DNA of 64,000 bases, from NCBI RefSeq assembly GCF_022201045.2, contig NC_068559.1:8055501-8119500 (forward strand), written 5' to 3'. Position numbers and translations under genes: made by a program. Within the stretch, counting starts at the first letter, position 1, and each line of letters starts with the position of its first letter. Of this stretch, positions 55,388-64,000 are shown piece by piece. The notes below the pieces were generated by a model. It had not been told where the DNA came from, ran no database searches, and saw only the letters and a list, made by a program, of their open reading frames with translations. Source of the stretch: Citrus sinensis. Its lineage: Eukaryota > Streptophyta > Magnoliopsida > Sapindales > Rutaceae.

Positions 55388-57457
55388 GTGGAGGACGTGC
55401 TTATCCAGGTAGACAAGTTTTATTTTCCTGTTGATTTCATTGTAATTGACACTCAACCAATACAGGATTCAAGAAAGCACATCCCCATTATCCTAGGCCG
55501 ACCTTTCTTGGCAACTGTGGATGCTCACATTCAATGCAGGACTGGAAATATGCAGTTGTCCTTCGGCAACATGACTATGGAGCTGAACATCTTCAACATT
55601 GCCAAACAACCTTACAATGCAGATGATGGAATTGTTGATGTGGATTTAATTGAAACATTAGTTGATGACACTTTTCTTACAAACCTTAGTGATGATCCTT
55701 TACAAACATGTTTAACTCACTTTGGTTTTGATTTTGATATTGACAGATCGGTTGATGAGGTCAACGCCCTGCTTGACTCAGCACCATCTATGGACACTAA
55801 TAAATGGAAGTCAAGAGTTGAACAACTAGCACCATCAGAGAAGAAACTCATCCCATCATCAGAATCACCACCGAAACTCGAGCTCAAACCATTACCCAAC
55901 ACATTGGAATATGCATTTTTGGGAGAAGAAAGTACTCTACCGGTAATCATCTCAGCATCCCTTAATGACGAACAAAAAGGTAAGTTGTTGGATGTTTTGA
56001 AAGAGCACAAAGGAGCATTAGGATGGACCATAGCAGACATTAAAGGTATAAACCCAGTAGACTGCATGCATTACATTCACCTTGATGAAAATGCTAAAAC
56101 TACTAGGGAGATGCAACGTCGGTTAAATCCTAACATGAAAGAAGTTGTTAGAACTGAAGTCCTTAAGCTATTAGATGCAGGTATCATTTACCCAATTTTT
56201 GATAGTTCATGGGTCAGTCATGTGCAAGTTGTCCCCAAAAAGTTAGGAGTCACAGTAGTTACGAATGCTGATAATGAATTGATACCCACTAGAGTAACTA
56301 CAGGATGGCGTGTATGCATTGATTATAGAAAGTTGAATTCTGTCACACGTAAAGACCATTTTCCTTTACCATTTATTGATCAAATGCTTGATAGATTAGC
56401 AGGCCATGAATTTTATTGCTTTCTAGATGGCTACTCAAGATATAATCAGATTCCCATAGCACCAAAAGATCAAGAGAAAACTACTTTCACTTGCCCTTTT
56501 GGCACATTTGCATATAGGAGAATGCCATTTGGATTATGTAATACACCTGCTACATTTCAACGATGCATGTTGAGCATTTTTTCTGATATGGTTGAACGAT
56601 TCCTTGAAGTCTTTATGGATGACTTTTCTATCTTTGGTAATTCGTTTGATCAATGTTTACATCATCTAACACTAGTTCTGCAGAGATGTATCGAGAAGAA
56701 CTTGGTCTTAAATTGAGAGAAATGCCATTTTATGGTAAAACAAGGTATTGTTCTTGGTCACATCATTTCGAGCAAAGGTATTGAGGTTGACAAAGCCAAG
56801 GTGGATCTCATTTCTAATCTTCCTCCACCCAAAAAAGTCAGAGAAGTAAGATCTTTCCTTAGGCATGCTGGTTTCTATAGACGTTTCATTAAAGATTTTA
56901 GCAAAGTTTCTAGACCCTTATGCAATTTACTTGCTAAGGATGTACCTTTTATCTTTGATGATTCATGTCTTGTGGCATTTGAAAAACTAAAGCAGTTGTT
57001 GACATCATCACCCATCATTCAGCCCCCAAATTGGAGCTTACCATTTGAGCTCATGTGTGATGCATCTGATTATGCAGTAGGAGCAGTATTAGGACAAAGA
57101 GTTGATCGAATTCCCCACATTATTTACTATGCTAGTATGACATTGAATGATGCACAGTTGAATTATTCAACTACTGAAAAAGAAATGCTAGCAGTAGTGT
57201 TTGCATTAGAGAAATTTCGATCTTATCTCATTGGTTGTAAAATAATTATATTCACAGATCATGCTGCTCTTAAATATCTTCTCACAAAGAAAGATGCAAA
57301 AGCTAGACTAATTCGTTGGGTGTTACTTTTGCAGGAATTTGACTTGGAATTCAAAGATAAGAAAGGGACAGAAAATGTTGTGGCGGACCACCTCTCTCGT
57401 CTCCATTTTGACACGATTACAGAGCCATTAATATTGAATGAGTCATTTCCAGATTAA
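55388..57457 (+). pseudogene. G1 reverse transcriptase-RNase H
   Basis: Open pieces 55388-56716 and 56732-57457 in one frame. RT blocks: ILGRPFLATVDAHI, GWRVCIDYRKLNSVTRKDHF, FCFLDGYSRYNQI-type and the catalytic FMDDFSIFG. RNase H blocks: [34 protein letters not shown] and [10 protein letters not shown]. Both enzymes look complete except for the TGA at 56714, where a Trp TGG is usual, and the TAA at 57455. Gypsy RT of Athila type. Confidence 0.85.
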
Positions 57458-57463
57458 CGATTA

Positions 57464-58779
57464 ATGAGTGTGGAAGTATTACCTTGGTATGCTGATATAA
57501 TTAATTATCTTGTTACAGGTAAACTTCCAGAGCATTGGACCAAGCAAGATAAGGCTAAATTCTTTGCAGAGATAAAGAATTTCTTTTGGGATGACCCGTA
57601 TTTGTTCAAGTATTGTGCTGACCAAATTGTTAGACGATGTGTCCCAGAAAATGAAATTCAGAATATTATTTCATTCTGCCATAAACAAGCTTGTGGAGGC
57701 CATTTCAGTGCTAAGAAAACAGCAACTAAAATTTTACAATGTGGTTTTTATTGGCCAACTATTTTCGAGATGCTTACACTTTCTGTTCTTCATGTGATAG
57801 GTGTCAATGAATGGGGAGTCTTACACGAAGGAACATGATGTCACTAAATCCAATTTTAGTGGTTGAGATTTTTGATGTATGGGGTATCGACTTCATAGGA
57901 CCCTTTCCCCCTTCTTTTGGCCATTAATACATATTGGTTGCTGTTGACTACGTATCGAAATGGGTAGAAGAAATTCCATGTAGGACCAATGATCACAAGG
58001 TAGTGATAGCATTTTTGAAAAGCAACATTGTCTCAAGATTTGGATTCCCTCGAGCAATAATCAGTGATGGTGGTGCCCACTTTTGTAACAAAGCATTCAA
58101 AACTCTTTTGACAAAGTATTCAATCACACACAAAGTGGCAACCCCTTATCATCCGCAAACCAGTGGCCAAGTTGAGATATCCAATCGAGAAATAAAGCAC
58201 ATATTAGAAAAAACGGTGAGGTCAGACAAGAAAGATTGGTCATTAAGACTTGATGATGCATTATGGGTATACAGAACGGCTTTCAAGACCCCGATTGGGA
58301 TGTCACCCTACAGGCTAGTGTATGGAAAAGCTTGCCACCTACCTGTGGAACTCGAGCATCGTGCATATTGGGCCATCAAGAAATTCAAGTTTGACATGCA
58401 GCAAGCCAGCTCAGAAAGAAGATTACAGCTGGGAGAACTTGAAGAAATTCGCAATGACGCATACGAAAATGCCAAGATTTACAAGCAACGAATGAAAGTC
58501 TTTCATGACAAGCAAATTATGAGAAAATCTTTCACTCCAGGTCAGAAAGTGCTTTTATTCAATTCTCGCTTGCACCTATTCCCAGGTAAATTGCGCTCTC
58601 GTTGGTCTGGCCCATTTATTGTACATACTGTTTTTCCACATGGAGCAATTGAAATTAAGGACCCAAAGAACGGTGTCACGTTTAAAGTTAATGGTCAAAG
58701 ATTAAAGCCATATCTAGAATACCAACCACATGGAGAAAACACCGAAATAAATTTGAGTGACCCACTAGATTTGAATTGA
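57464..58779 (+). pseudogene. G1 integrase
   Basis: The N-terminal zinc region starts in the pol frame (CHKQACGGHFSAKKTA). The frame then shifts near 57768, so the second Cys pair reads in the +1 frame (CSSCDRC). Two stops follow, near 57809 and 57925. The core is open from 57934: Asp in ISDGGAHF and Glu in [13 protein letters not shown], with the first catalytic Asp in the GIDFIG block at 57883. A C-terminal [18 protein letters not shown] domain is complete. Stop at 58777. Confidence 0.85.
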
Positions 58780-58898
58780 TTTTTTTTTTCGGTGATTTGA
58801 TTTTTTTTCTTTCTTTATATTATTCTTTTGCTAATTGAAATTATTTTTGCATAAGTGTGTTTGTTTAACTATTAAGTTTTCTCTTATCATTTTTAATC

Positions 58899-59106
58899 AT
58901 GAGTACCTTACTTAGACCGTTCCTCCTGAACATTCTTAAACCACTTCAACGTGTCAAAACTCATCTCAAAAGGCAGATTCAATTTTGTAAAACACATCGC
59001 ATTTGGGCTCTACAACCACCAGAGTTAGTAGCCTATGTTGAGGGTTTAGAAAGCCAACTCTGAGACATTGAGAGAAGTGTTTACGACATCCAGTTGGAGC
59101 TTGAGG
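58899..59106 (+). pseudogene. G1 accessory reading frame a
   Basis: From ATG 58899 about 50 codons (MSTLLRPFLLNILKPLQRV), a stop at about 59061, then a same-frame continuation to LELEV. It is followed by a GT at 59106 and a TAG|T at about 59179 that look like intron borders. Not a recognised family. It could be the first exon of a spliced accessory gene. Confidence 0.35.
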
Positions 59107-59273
59107 TAAATTCAATAAGAGGACGATTTTAATTTTCTTTGTGTGTTCTAATTTGTTTTTCTGTTTGTGTGCTTTAGTTTGTTACCCCGGTAAAGTGGCG
59201 GATAACGGTACTCCGTGACAATCAAGTCGGTTACTTCAGTTTCCCATAATAACTGATATTCTGAGGCGAAAGT

Positions 59274-59435
59274 ATGGACCGAAACGAGATTCTAGTGAAG
59301 CTTCACAAGCGATTCCCTTCACTTCCTCAGAATGCCCTCCTTACGATCTATAAAGCTCAGTCCGAACGCATGCGATTACTCATGAGGAATAACATACCTG
59401 CTGACATCCGTTGGTTAATCGAGGCTAAAGTATGA
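59274..59435 (+). CDS. G1 accessory reading frame b, 53 residues, unknown
   Basis: A short basic frame containing KRFPSLPQNALLTIYKAQSE. It looks protein-like and helical, but has no recognised domain. It sits between pol and the next frame. Possibly an exon. Confidence 0.35.
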   Translation: MDRNEILVKLHKRFPSLPQNALLTIYKAQSERMRLLMRNNIPADIRWLIEAKV

Positions 59436-59471
59436 TCGGCAGGTGAGTTACCTCCAAAATTTATTGCATAC

Positions 59472-59831
59472 ATGCCTGGTTGTGGTAAAGGAAATTATGC
59501 AAGAAAACGACGAGCTCGAAGAATTTCTGTTGCTTGTCATAAGTGTGCCAGAATGAGTTGCAATAAACACCCATGTTCTTTAGGAATGGTGTCTGATAAC
59601 AGGGAAGATAAGATTCAATTCATTAGGGATGGCTTGAATAAGGAGTCATTGGATGATATCCTTTTGTCTCTTGAAACGCATCCTAATGGATATGTGCAAG
59701 GAGCGATTCTCCAGTTATGGCCATTATTCCAAAAAGAGCATGCACGATATAGTTTCGGGAATCTGACTATAAACGACCCTGTTTGCCAGTTTATAAGAAA
59801 ACTGGATGGGAAGCCTATCATCGACCCATAG
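59472..59831 (+). CDS. G1 accessory ORF c, 119 residues with a Cys cluster
   Basis: A full frame from ATG 59472 to a stop at 59829-59831. The N-terminal third is basic (RKRRARR) and has CHKCARMSCNKHPC, a four-Cys, two-His cluster that could bind zinc or DNA. The rest is helical (LDDILLSLETHPNGYVQGAI). Not recognised. It is followed by a stretch from 59898 to 60036 with GT...AG borders and a T-rich interior, like a plant intron, before the LOG-like frame. I infer it belongs to the same accessory transcription unit. Confidence 0.45.
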   Translation: MPGCGKGNYARKRRARRISVACHKCARMSCNKHPCSLGMVSDNREDKIQFIRDGLNKESLDDILLSLETHPNGYVQGAILQLWPLFQKEHARYSFGNLTINDPVCQFIRKLDGKPIIDP

Positions 59832-60172
59832 AGGGCGTTCAAGCCGTTTCTGGACGTAAAACCAGAGGAAGATGTGAGCTACAGTCGCAACTACCTGTAA
59901 ATATCCTTTTACTTTACTGTTATTTTATTTCACTAATTGTTTTATTGTGTGCATTATTATCTTTAATAATTTTATTACTGTTTGCTTTTTCCTTATTACT
60001 GTTCGCTTTTTCCCTTTTACTGTTTCCTTTTTACTAGCGAGCCACGTGCTTTACGCGTTATTTGACACTGACATGTTACCTCATACACAACTGTGATCCA
60101 CTGTCACCAAGATTCTTAAATGCGATTTCTTTTTTGTCAAGCACTCACAAATTGTTTTTGAGAAGTATCACA

Positions 60173-60549
60173 ATGGCAGCTACTCCCAATAGACAATTCA
60201 AGAACATTTGTGTGCTTTCTGAATTTACATATGGCAAACATAAAGAGTTCGTTGAGGCAACCATCGATCTTGGTCGAAGTATAGCAGAGAGAAAATTACA
60301 CTTGGTGTATGGAGGAGGTAACCGAGGGTTATCAAAAATGGTCTCAGAAGCAGCTTTTATCAGAGGAAGTCAAGTGTTAGGCATCATCCCCAGAGTCTGA
60401 AAACCATTGGGCAGTTCGTCTGACTCATCAACTGGAGAAGAGTTAGTCGTCTCAGGTATGCAAGAAAGAATAACTGAAATGCTTAATCATGATGATGCTT
60501 TTATTTTCCTTCTAGGAGATCTTGCAACACTAGAGGCACTTATCACACT
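60173..60549 (+). pseudogene. LOG-like ORF of G1, 3'-truncated
   Basis: ATG 60173 opens MAATPNRQFKNICVLSEF, then LVYGGGNRGLSKMVSEAAF (the glycine loop is kept here) and LGIIPRV. A stop follows at 60398-60400. The same frame continues with GEELVVSGMQERITEML and the altered catalytic loop LGDLATLEA (60512-60538), in place of PGGxGTxxE. It ends abruptly at 60549, fused to inverted G2. No introns. Homologous to the LOG frame at 23645-24283, which supplies the missing C-terminus. The N-terminus seen here is what the other copy lost. Confidence 0.85.
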
Positions 60550-61063
60550 AGACATCTATCAGAGTTTTCTCAGGTGCTAAGAAATGTCTTCCAAGTATAA
60601 TAGGTACCTCTTTATCAGCCTCAAAGTCTAGTATAATGAAGTCTACTAGGAAGATGAATTTGTCAACCTTCACCAGTACATCCTCAAGTTTTCCTTCAGG
60701 ATATACATGAGATCTGTCAGCTAATTGCAGGGTGATTGTGGTTGGCCTGCATTCCCTTACTACCAACTGCTTAAATACAAACAATGGCATCAAATTAATA
60801 CTGGCTTCCAAGTCATAAAGTGCTCTGCTAGTGTACGTAGTTCCAATGGAACATGGTATTGTAAAACTTCCTGGATCCTTCAATTTTGTAGGTATCTTAC
60901 TTTGGAGCATATGACTGCTTTTCTGTGTTAAAGCAATAGTTTCAAATTCTCTCAACCTTCTCTTTCGTGTTAAGATGTCTTTTAGAAATTTCACATAATT
61001 AGGCATTTGCTCCAAGGCTTCCACAAAAGGTATGTTGATGTGTAATTGTTTCAGCACTTCCAA
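60550..61063 (-). pseudogene. G2 aspartic protease
   Basis: Contains LKQLHINIPFVEALEQMPNY, the protease block ALYDLEASINLMPLF, and ILGRHFLAP before the break. The active-site Gly of D-L-G-A-S is Glu here, which would disturb the catalytic turn. It ends at the junction with G1 LOG sequence, so RT is missing. Confidence 0.75.
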
Positions 61064-62832
61064 AAATTTACTAAACTGCTTGTCTTGTCTTTGCTTCTGG
61101 AATCTCTGTGGGAAAGGGGGTGGATGCCTAAACTATTGGGTTGCTTCAAGAGGTGCCAAATTATGCTTGTTTGGTTTGTTGTCGGTTGTGGCTACTGGTG
61201 TTGCAACTTCTTTTTCAGCATGTATTGGTTGAGTTCCTTCCATAGTTGCTGCAGCTTGGTCTCTGTCACCAGTGTCTTGATGGTTGGGTTGTTGTAACTT
61301 GCTTCCATCTTGAGGTGGTTTTTGTGAGGAATTAAGTTCCAGCCCTTTTTTAGTCACATCAACAGGGATATCAACATTCTTTTCAGATCTTAAGTTAATT
61401 ACTTTGTAGTGTTCTTTGCCCTCTCTTCTGGGATCTTCTATTGTTGCTAGGTAAGCTTCATTGAGTTCTGCTACTCATTGCTGTGGCAAGTTGTCCCATT
61501 TGGTTCTCCAGGTTTTTGTGAGGAATTAAGTTCCTGCCCCTTTTTAGTCACATCAACAGGGATATCAACATTCTTTCCAGATCTTAAGTTAATTACTTTG
61601 CCATCTCTTTTAGGATCTTCTATTGTTGCTAGGTAAGCTTCATTGAGTTTTGCTACTCATTACTGTGGCAAGTTGTCCCATTTGGTTCTCTAGGTTCCTC
61701 AAGAATACAGCTTAACTCTGCACAATTGCTTCATTCTTTGCAATGTATTCCTTAATCAGTGCTTCTAGTGAAGTGATTGGATCCTGACTGATATGTTTTT
61801 GCCCTTGACTCTGCTGATAAAAATCAAGTGGTTGAATGTTCCTATTTTGTCCATTCAATGTTGGAGCATTTCGATTCTGATTGCTCCATGAAAAATTTAG
61901 GTGTTGCTTCCATCCAGGGTTATAAGTATTTGAATATGGGTTGTTTTGAAGTTGTCGATTGAAATTACCCACATAGTTTACTGATACTGGATTTTCAGGA
62001 CAATTATCAAAGTGATGTTCTTCACCACAGTATATGCAAGAAAGTTCAGCAACTTGCTTTACTGCTGCTGGAGCAGATGTCATGGCTTTTACCATGTTAG
62101 TCAATGAGGTTATTTGTGCTGATAAAACACTAATTGCATCTATGTCATGTACCCTTACTGCTCCTCTTGTTACTAGTTGCCTGGTTGATGGCTACTGATA
62201 ATTATTGTTGGCAATTCTCTCCAGAATTTCATAAGTTTCAGTGTAAGATTTGAATAACAAAGCTCCATTTGCAGAAGCACCCACCATCAATCTTGTACTA
62301 GGATTCAACCCATTATAGAAAGTTTCCAATTGTATGCAGCAAGGAATGCCATGATGAGGACACCTTCTAAGCAGTTCTTTGAATCTTTCCCAAGCCTCAT
62401 ACAAATTCTCATCTTTAAGTTGATGGAAAGAAGTAATCTCATTCCGTAATTTTGCATTTTTTATCAGTGGGAAACATTTCATTAAGAATTTATCAACCAA
62501 CTCATTCCATGTAGTGATGGAATCAGATGGTAACAAATTTAACATGCTCTTGCTCGATCTCTTAAGGAGTAAGGAAAAAGCCTCAGTCTTAAAGCATCTT
62601 GGGTTGCTCCAACAATCTTGAAAGCATTACTCACTTTCAAGAACAACTTAAGATGGAGGTGAGGATCTTCATTTGGCAATCCATTGAATTAACCTACTGT
62701 CTGCAACATCTGAAATATCATTGGCTTCAGTTCAAAGTTCGTGGCTTCTACTTCAGGTCTAATTATCCCAGGGTGTACAACTTGAGGAGTTAACACAACA
62801 TAATCTTTAATAGCTCTGTCCCTGTCATCAGC
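61064..62832 (-). pseudogene. G2 gag
   Basis: The N-terminal block ADDRDRAIKDYVV sits directly at the G1-type LTR (62832). Then RPEVEATNFELKP, the capsid part NELVDKFLMKCFP and CPHHGIPCCIQLETFYNGL (62545-62192), and the knuckle CIYCGEEHHFDNC (62104-61712) with SNTYNPGWKQHLNFSW. The 194-bp duplication is in the linker. Stops lie between pieces (for example near 62190 and 62650). Athila-type gag. Confidence 0.8.
61317..61692 (-). repeat. 194-bp tandem duplication in the G2 gag-pol linker
   Basis: 61317-61510 and 61511-61692 are near-identical copies, both starting GGTTTTTGTGAGGAATTAAG and ending with GTCCCATTTGGTTCTC. The second lacks about a dozen bases and has scattered changes. It falls between the zinc knuckle and the protease. 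Confidence 0.8.
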
Positions 62833-64000
62833 TGTTGAGTGTTAGAAAATGCATATTTATAAAGGAGAAAACCGTCATTTTACATTTTAAGTCTTACTAA
62901 CAACCCTTACTTTTATATATTTAACTTTCTTGTGATTTAATTACATGTGTTTTATTTTAATTAAGTATTTTATGTATTTTAGGGGCATTATAGTCATTTC
63001 ACAATAAAGGAGAGATCAGACGGCAAAACGGACATCACTTTTGAACTCAGGACGGTCGAAAACCTTAGGAGGAGCATAAAAGGAAAAATGGCACTATTCA
63101 CATGTACGGTACTATTCACGTGTACGGTACTGTATACGTTACTGTTCACGACACTGTTCACATAGACGGATGATGACGTGGCATTGACCGATGATGTGGC
63201 ATTGACTGATGAGGTGTCACGATCCTGTTGGACTAAAATTCTTATGTACTGTTGATGGTGACGTGGCAGCATATCAGTGGACGAAAAATCTCGCGTACGG
63301 TGCATGCATCACACAGGATTATTTTCAACCAAACCGCGTTACTGTTCATCCGGGTCAAACCGCGTTACTGTTCAAAGTCGGGTCAAACCGTGTTACTGTT
63401 CATCCGCGTGGTCAAACCGTGGACTGTTGACTGATGACGTGGCGCAATCCTGAGCGTCCAAACTGTTTTTAATCCGATGGCCATGATTTACTCCATGTAT
63501 CTATAAAAAGGGGGCCTCCCCCCCCTAATTTGATATCTCTGAATCCATTTTTGGGATCCATTTTCTGTAATTCCCTCTCCATCTTGTATTTTCTTCGTAT
63601 TTTAATAAATTTCCATTTTGCCCCTAGTTCAATTATGAGTAGCTAATTTCCGTTCGAGCTTGGGTTGAAGGTGAAGTCTCAACATGTGTCATGGGCTTAA
63701 TTTGGTAAATTTATTTTCTCTTCCCCTCTAGTTTTTGTGGATGTTTTGACTTCTCGTCGACAAATAATAATATTCTTGTCTAGTACCGCCTTGGTTTCAC
63801 CGGCCCCCTAGTACAAGGTTATTATTATTTGGCACGATAAGCCCTTAGCACCATATTGATTAGAGCGTGGTTCATGAGGTGTGGATTCCCCCCTCATGAT
63901 TTAATTGGCATTAATACGGATTATTTAGCCCATGATGCATGTTGATACGGATCCAGATACCCAAGTACGTCATTTCAATATAATTCTCGTCAATTTATTC
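62833..64000 (+). repeat. second G1-type LTR, running off the window
   Basis: Starts TGTTGAGTGTTAG as at 51675 and aligns to the window end. It has one extra unit of the TCAAACCGxGTTACTGTTCA repeat (63355-63390) and a few small indels. It cuts G2 gag. No polypurine tract precedes it, so it is not the 3' LTR of G1 in place; it is either a separate insertion or a rearranged copy. The TATA box is at 63502-63508. Confidence 0.85.

Larger units (their letters stand above)
51675..60549 (+). mobile_element. Athila-type gypsy element 'G1' with LOG-like accessory ORF, 3'-truncated
   Basis: Plus-strand element with a complete 5' LTR, tRNA-Asp type primer binding site, gag, protease, RT, RNase H and integrase. 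Then come several short accessory reading frames and a LOG-derived ORF that is cut at 60549, where inverted G2 sequence begins. It has no 3' LTR of its own in place; a related LTR starts at 62833. Pol is in one frame up to 57768 apart from isolated stops. Confidence 0.85.
48783..62832 (-). mobile_element. Athila-type gypsy element 'G2', interrupted and incomplete
   Basis: Minus-strand element: 3' LTR (48783-50239), polypurine tract, 3' noncoding region and end of an accessory ORF (51451-51674). After the G1 sequence, protease and gag follow (60550-62832). RT and integrase are absent. A G1-type LTR cuts gag near its N-terminus at 62833. Lineage assigned from gag and LTR style. Confidence 0.75.

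Noticed and set aside
62833..64000. The 3' LTR of G1 in its original place
   Set aside because: No polypurine tract precedes it; the adjoining sequence is inverted G2 gag. It is a separate or rearranged LTR.
1..64000. tRNA, rRNA genes and CRISPR arrays
   Set aside because: No cloverleaf-like gene, ribosomal sequence or regularly spaced identical repeats with unique spacers were seen. The tRNA-like boxes at 11347-11557 belong to a SINE.

Overview
The window is AT-rich nuclear DNA from a eudicot plant. The evidence is an intronless plant-type CYP94 cytochrome P450, plant LTR-retrotransposon lineages (copia elements of Ale and SIRE type, gypsy elements of Athila type), a plant SINE, CACTA and Mutator-type elements, and fragments of plant genes (LOG, FAR1, PMT methyltransferase, poly(A) polymerase). 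I cannot name the species. The only gene that looks intact is the P450 at 3383-4915. Almost everything to its right is nested transposable-element DNA.

Layout. 1-3382: gene-poor upstream DNA with small repeats. 3383-4915: CYP94 gene. 5355-10517: Ale-type copia with complete LTRs and 5-bp target duplication. 11566-11910: inverted, decayed copy of the CYP94 3' end, with a SINE (11347-11557) inserted beside it. 12184-14335: solo LTR, hAT-like remnant and a Mutator-type MITE. 14902-15240: FAR1-like fragment. 15591-22546: decayed plus-strand SIRE-type copia (called C2) with its own MITE. 22547-41382: older minus-strand SIRE-type copia (C3), split by a LOG-carrying LTR element (23187-27118) and by a nearly intact SIRE-type copia (C1, 30923-40667) that landed in the LTR of C3. 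41390-42731: Athila-type LTR. 42732-48782: another copia remnant (C4) split by a Pack-CACTA transposon (43354-46618) carrying exons of two host genes. 48783-62832: minus-strand Athila-type element (G2), split by a plus-strand Athila-type element (G1, 51675-60549). 62833 to the window end: a second G1-type LTR.

The most unusual content is accessory coding sequence carried by the retroelements. Two LTR families with different LTRs (the element at 23187 and G1) both carry an intronless open reading frame derived from LOG, the plant cytokinin-activating phosphoribohydrolase. Both copies share the same altered catalytic loop, so the change came before the families split. The SIRE-type elements C1 and C2 both carry a plant-transposon-type accessory ORF between pol and the 3' LTR, and C1 has a striking array of CCGG-containing inverted repeats that recurs inside its own LTRs. 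All calls were made by eye; no searches were run, and most retroelement reading frames are broken.
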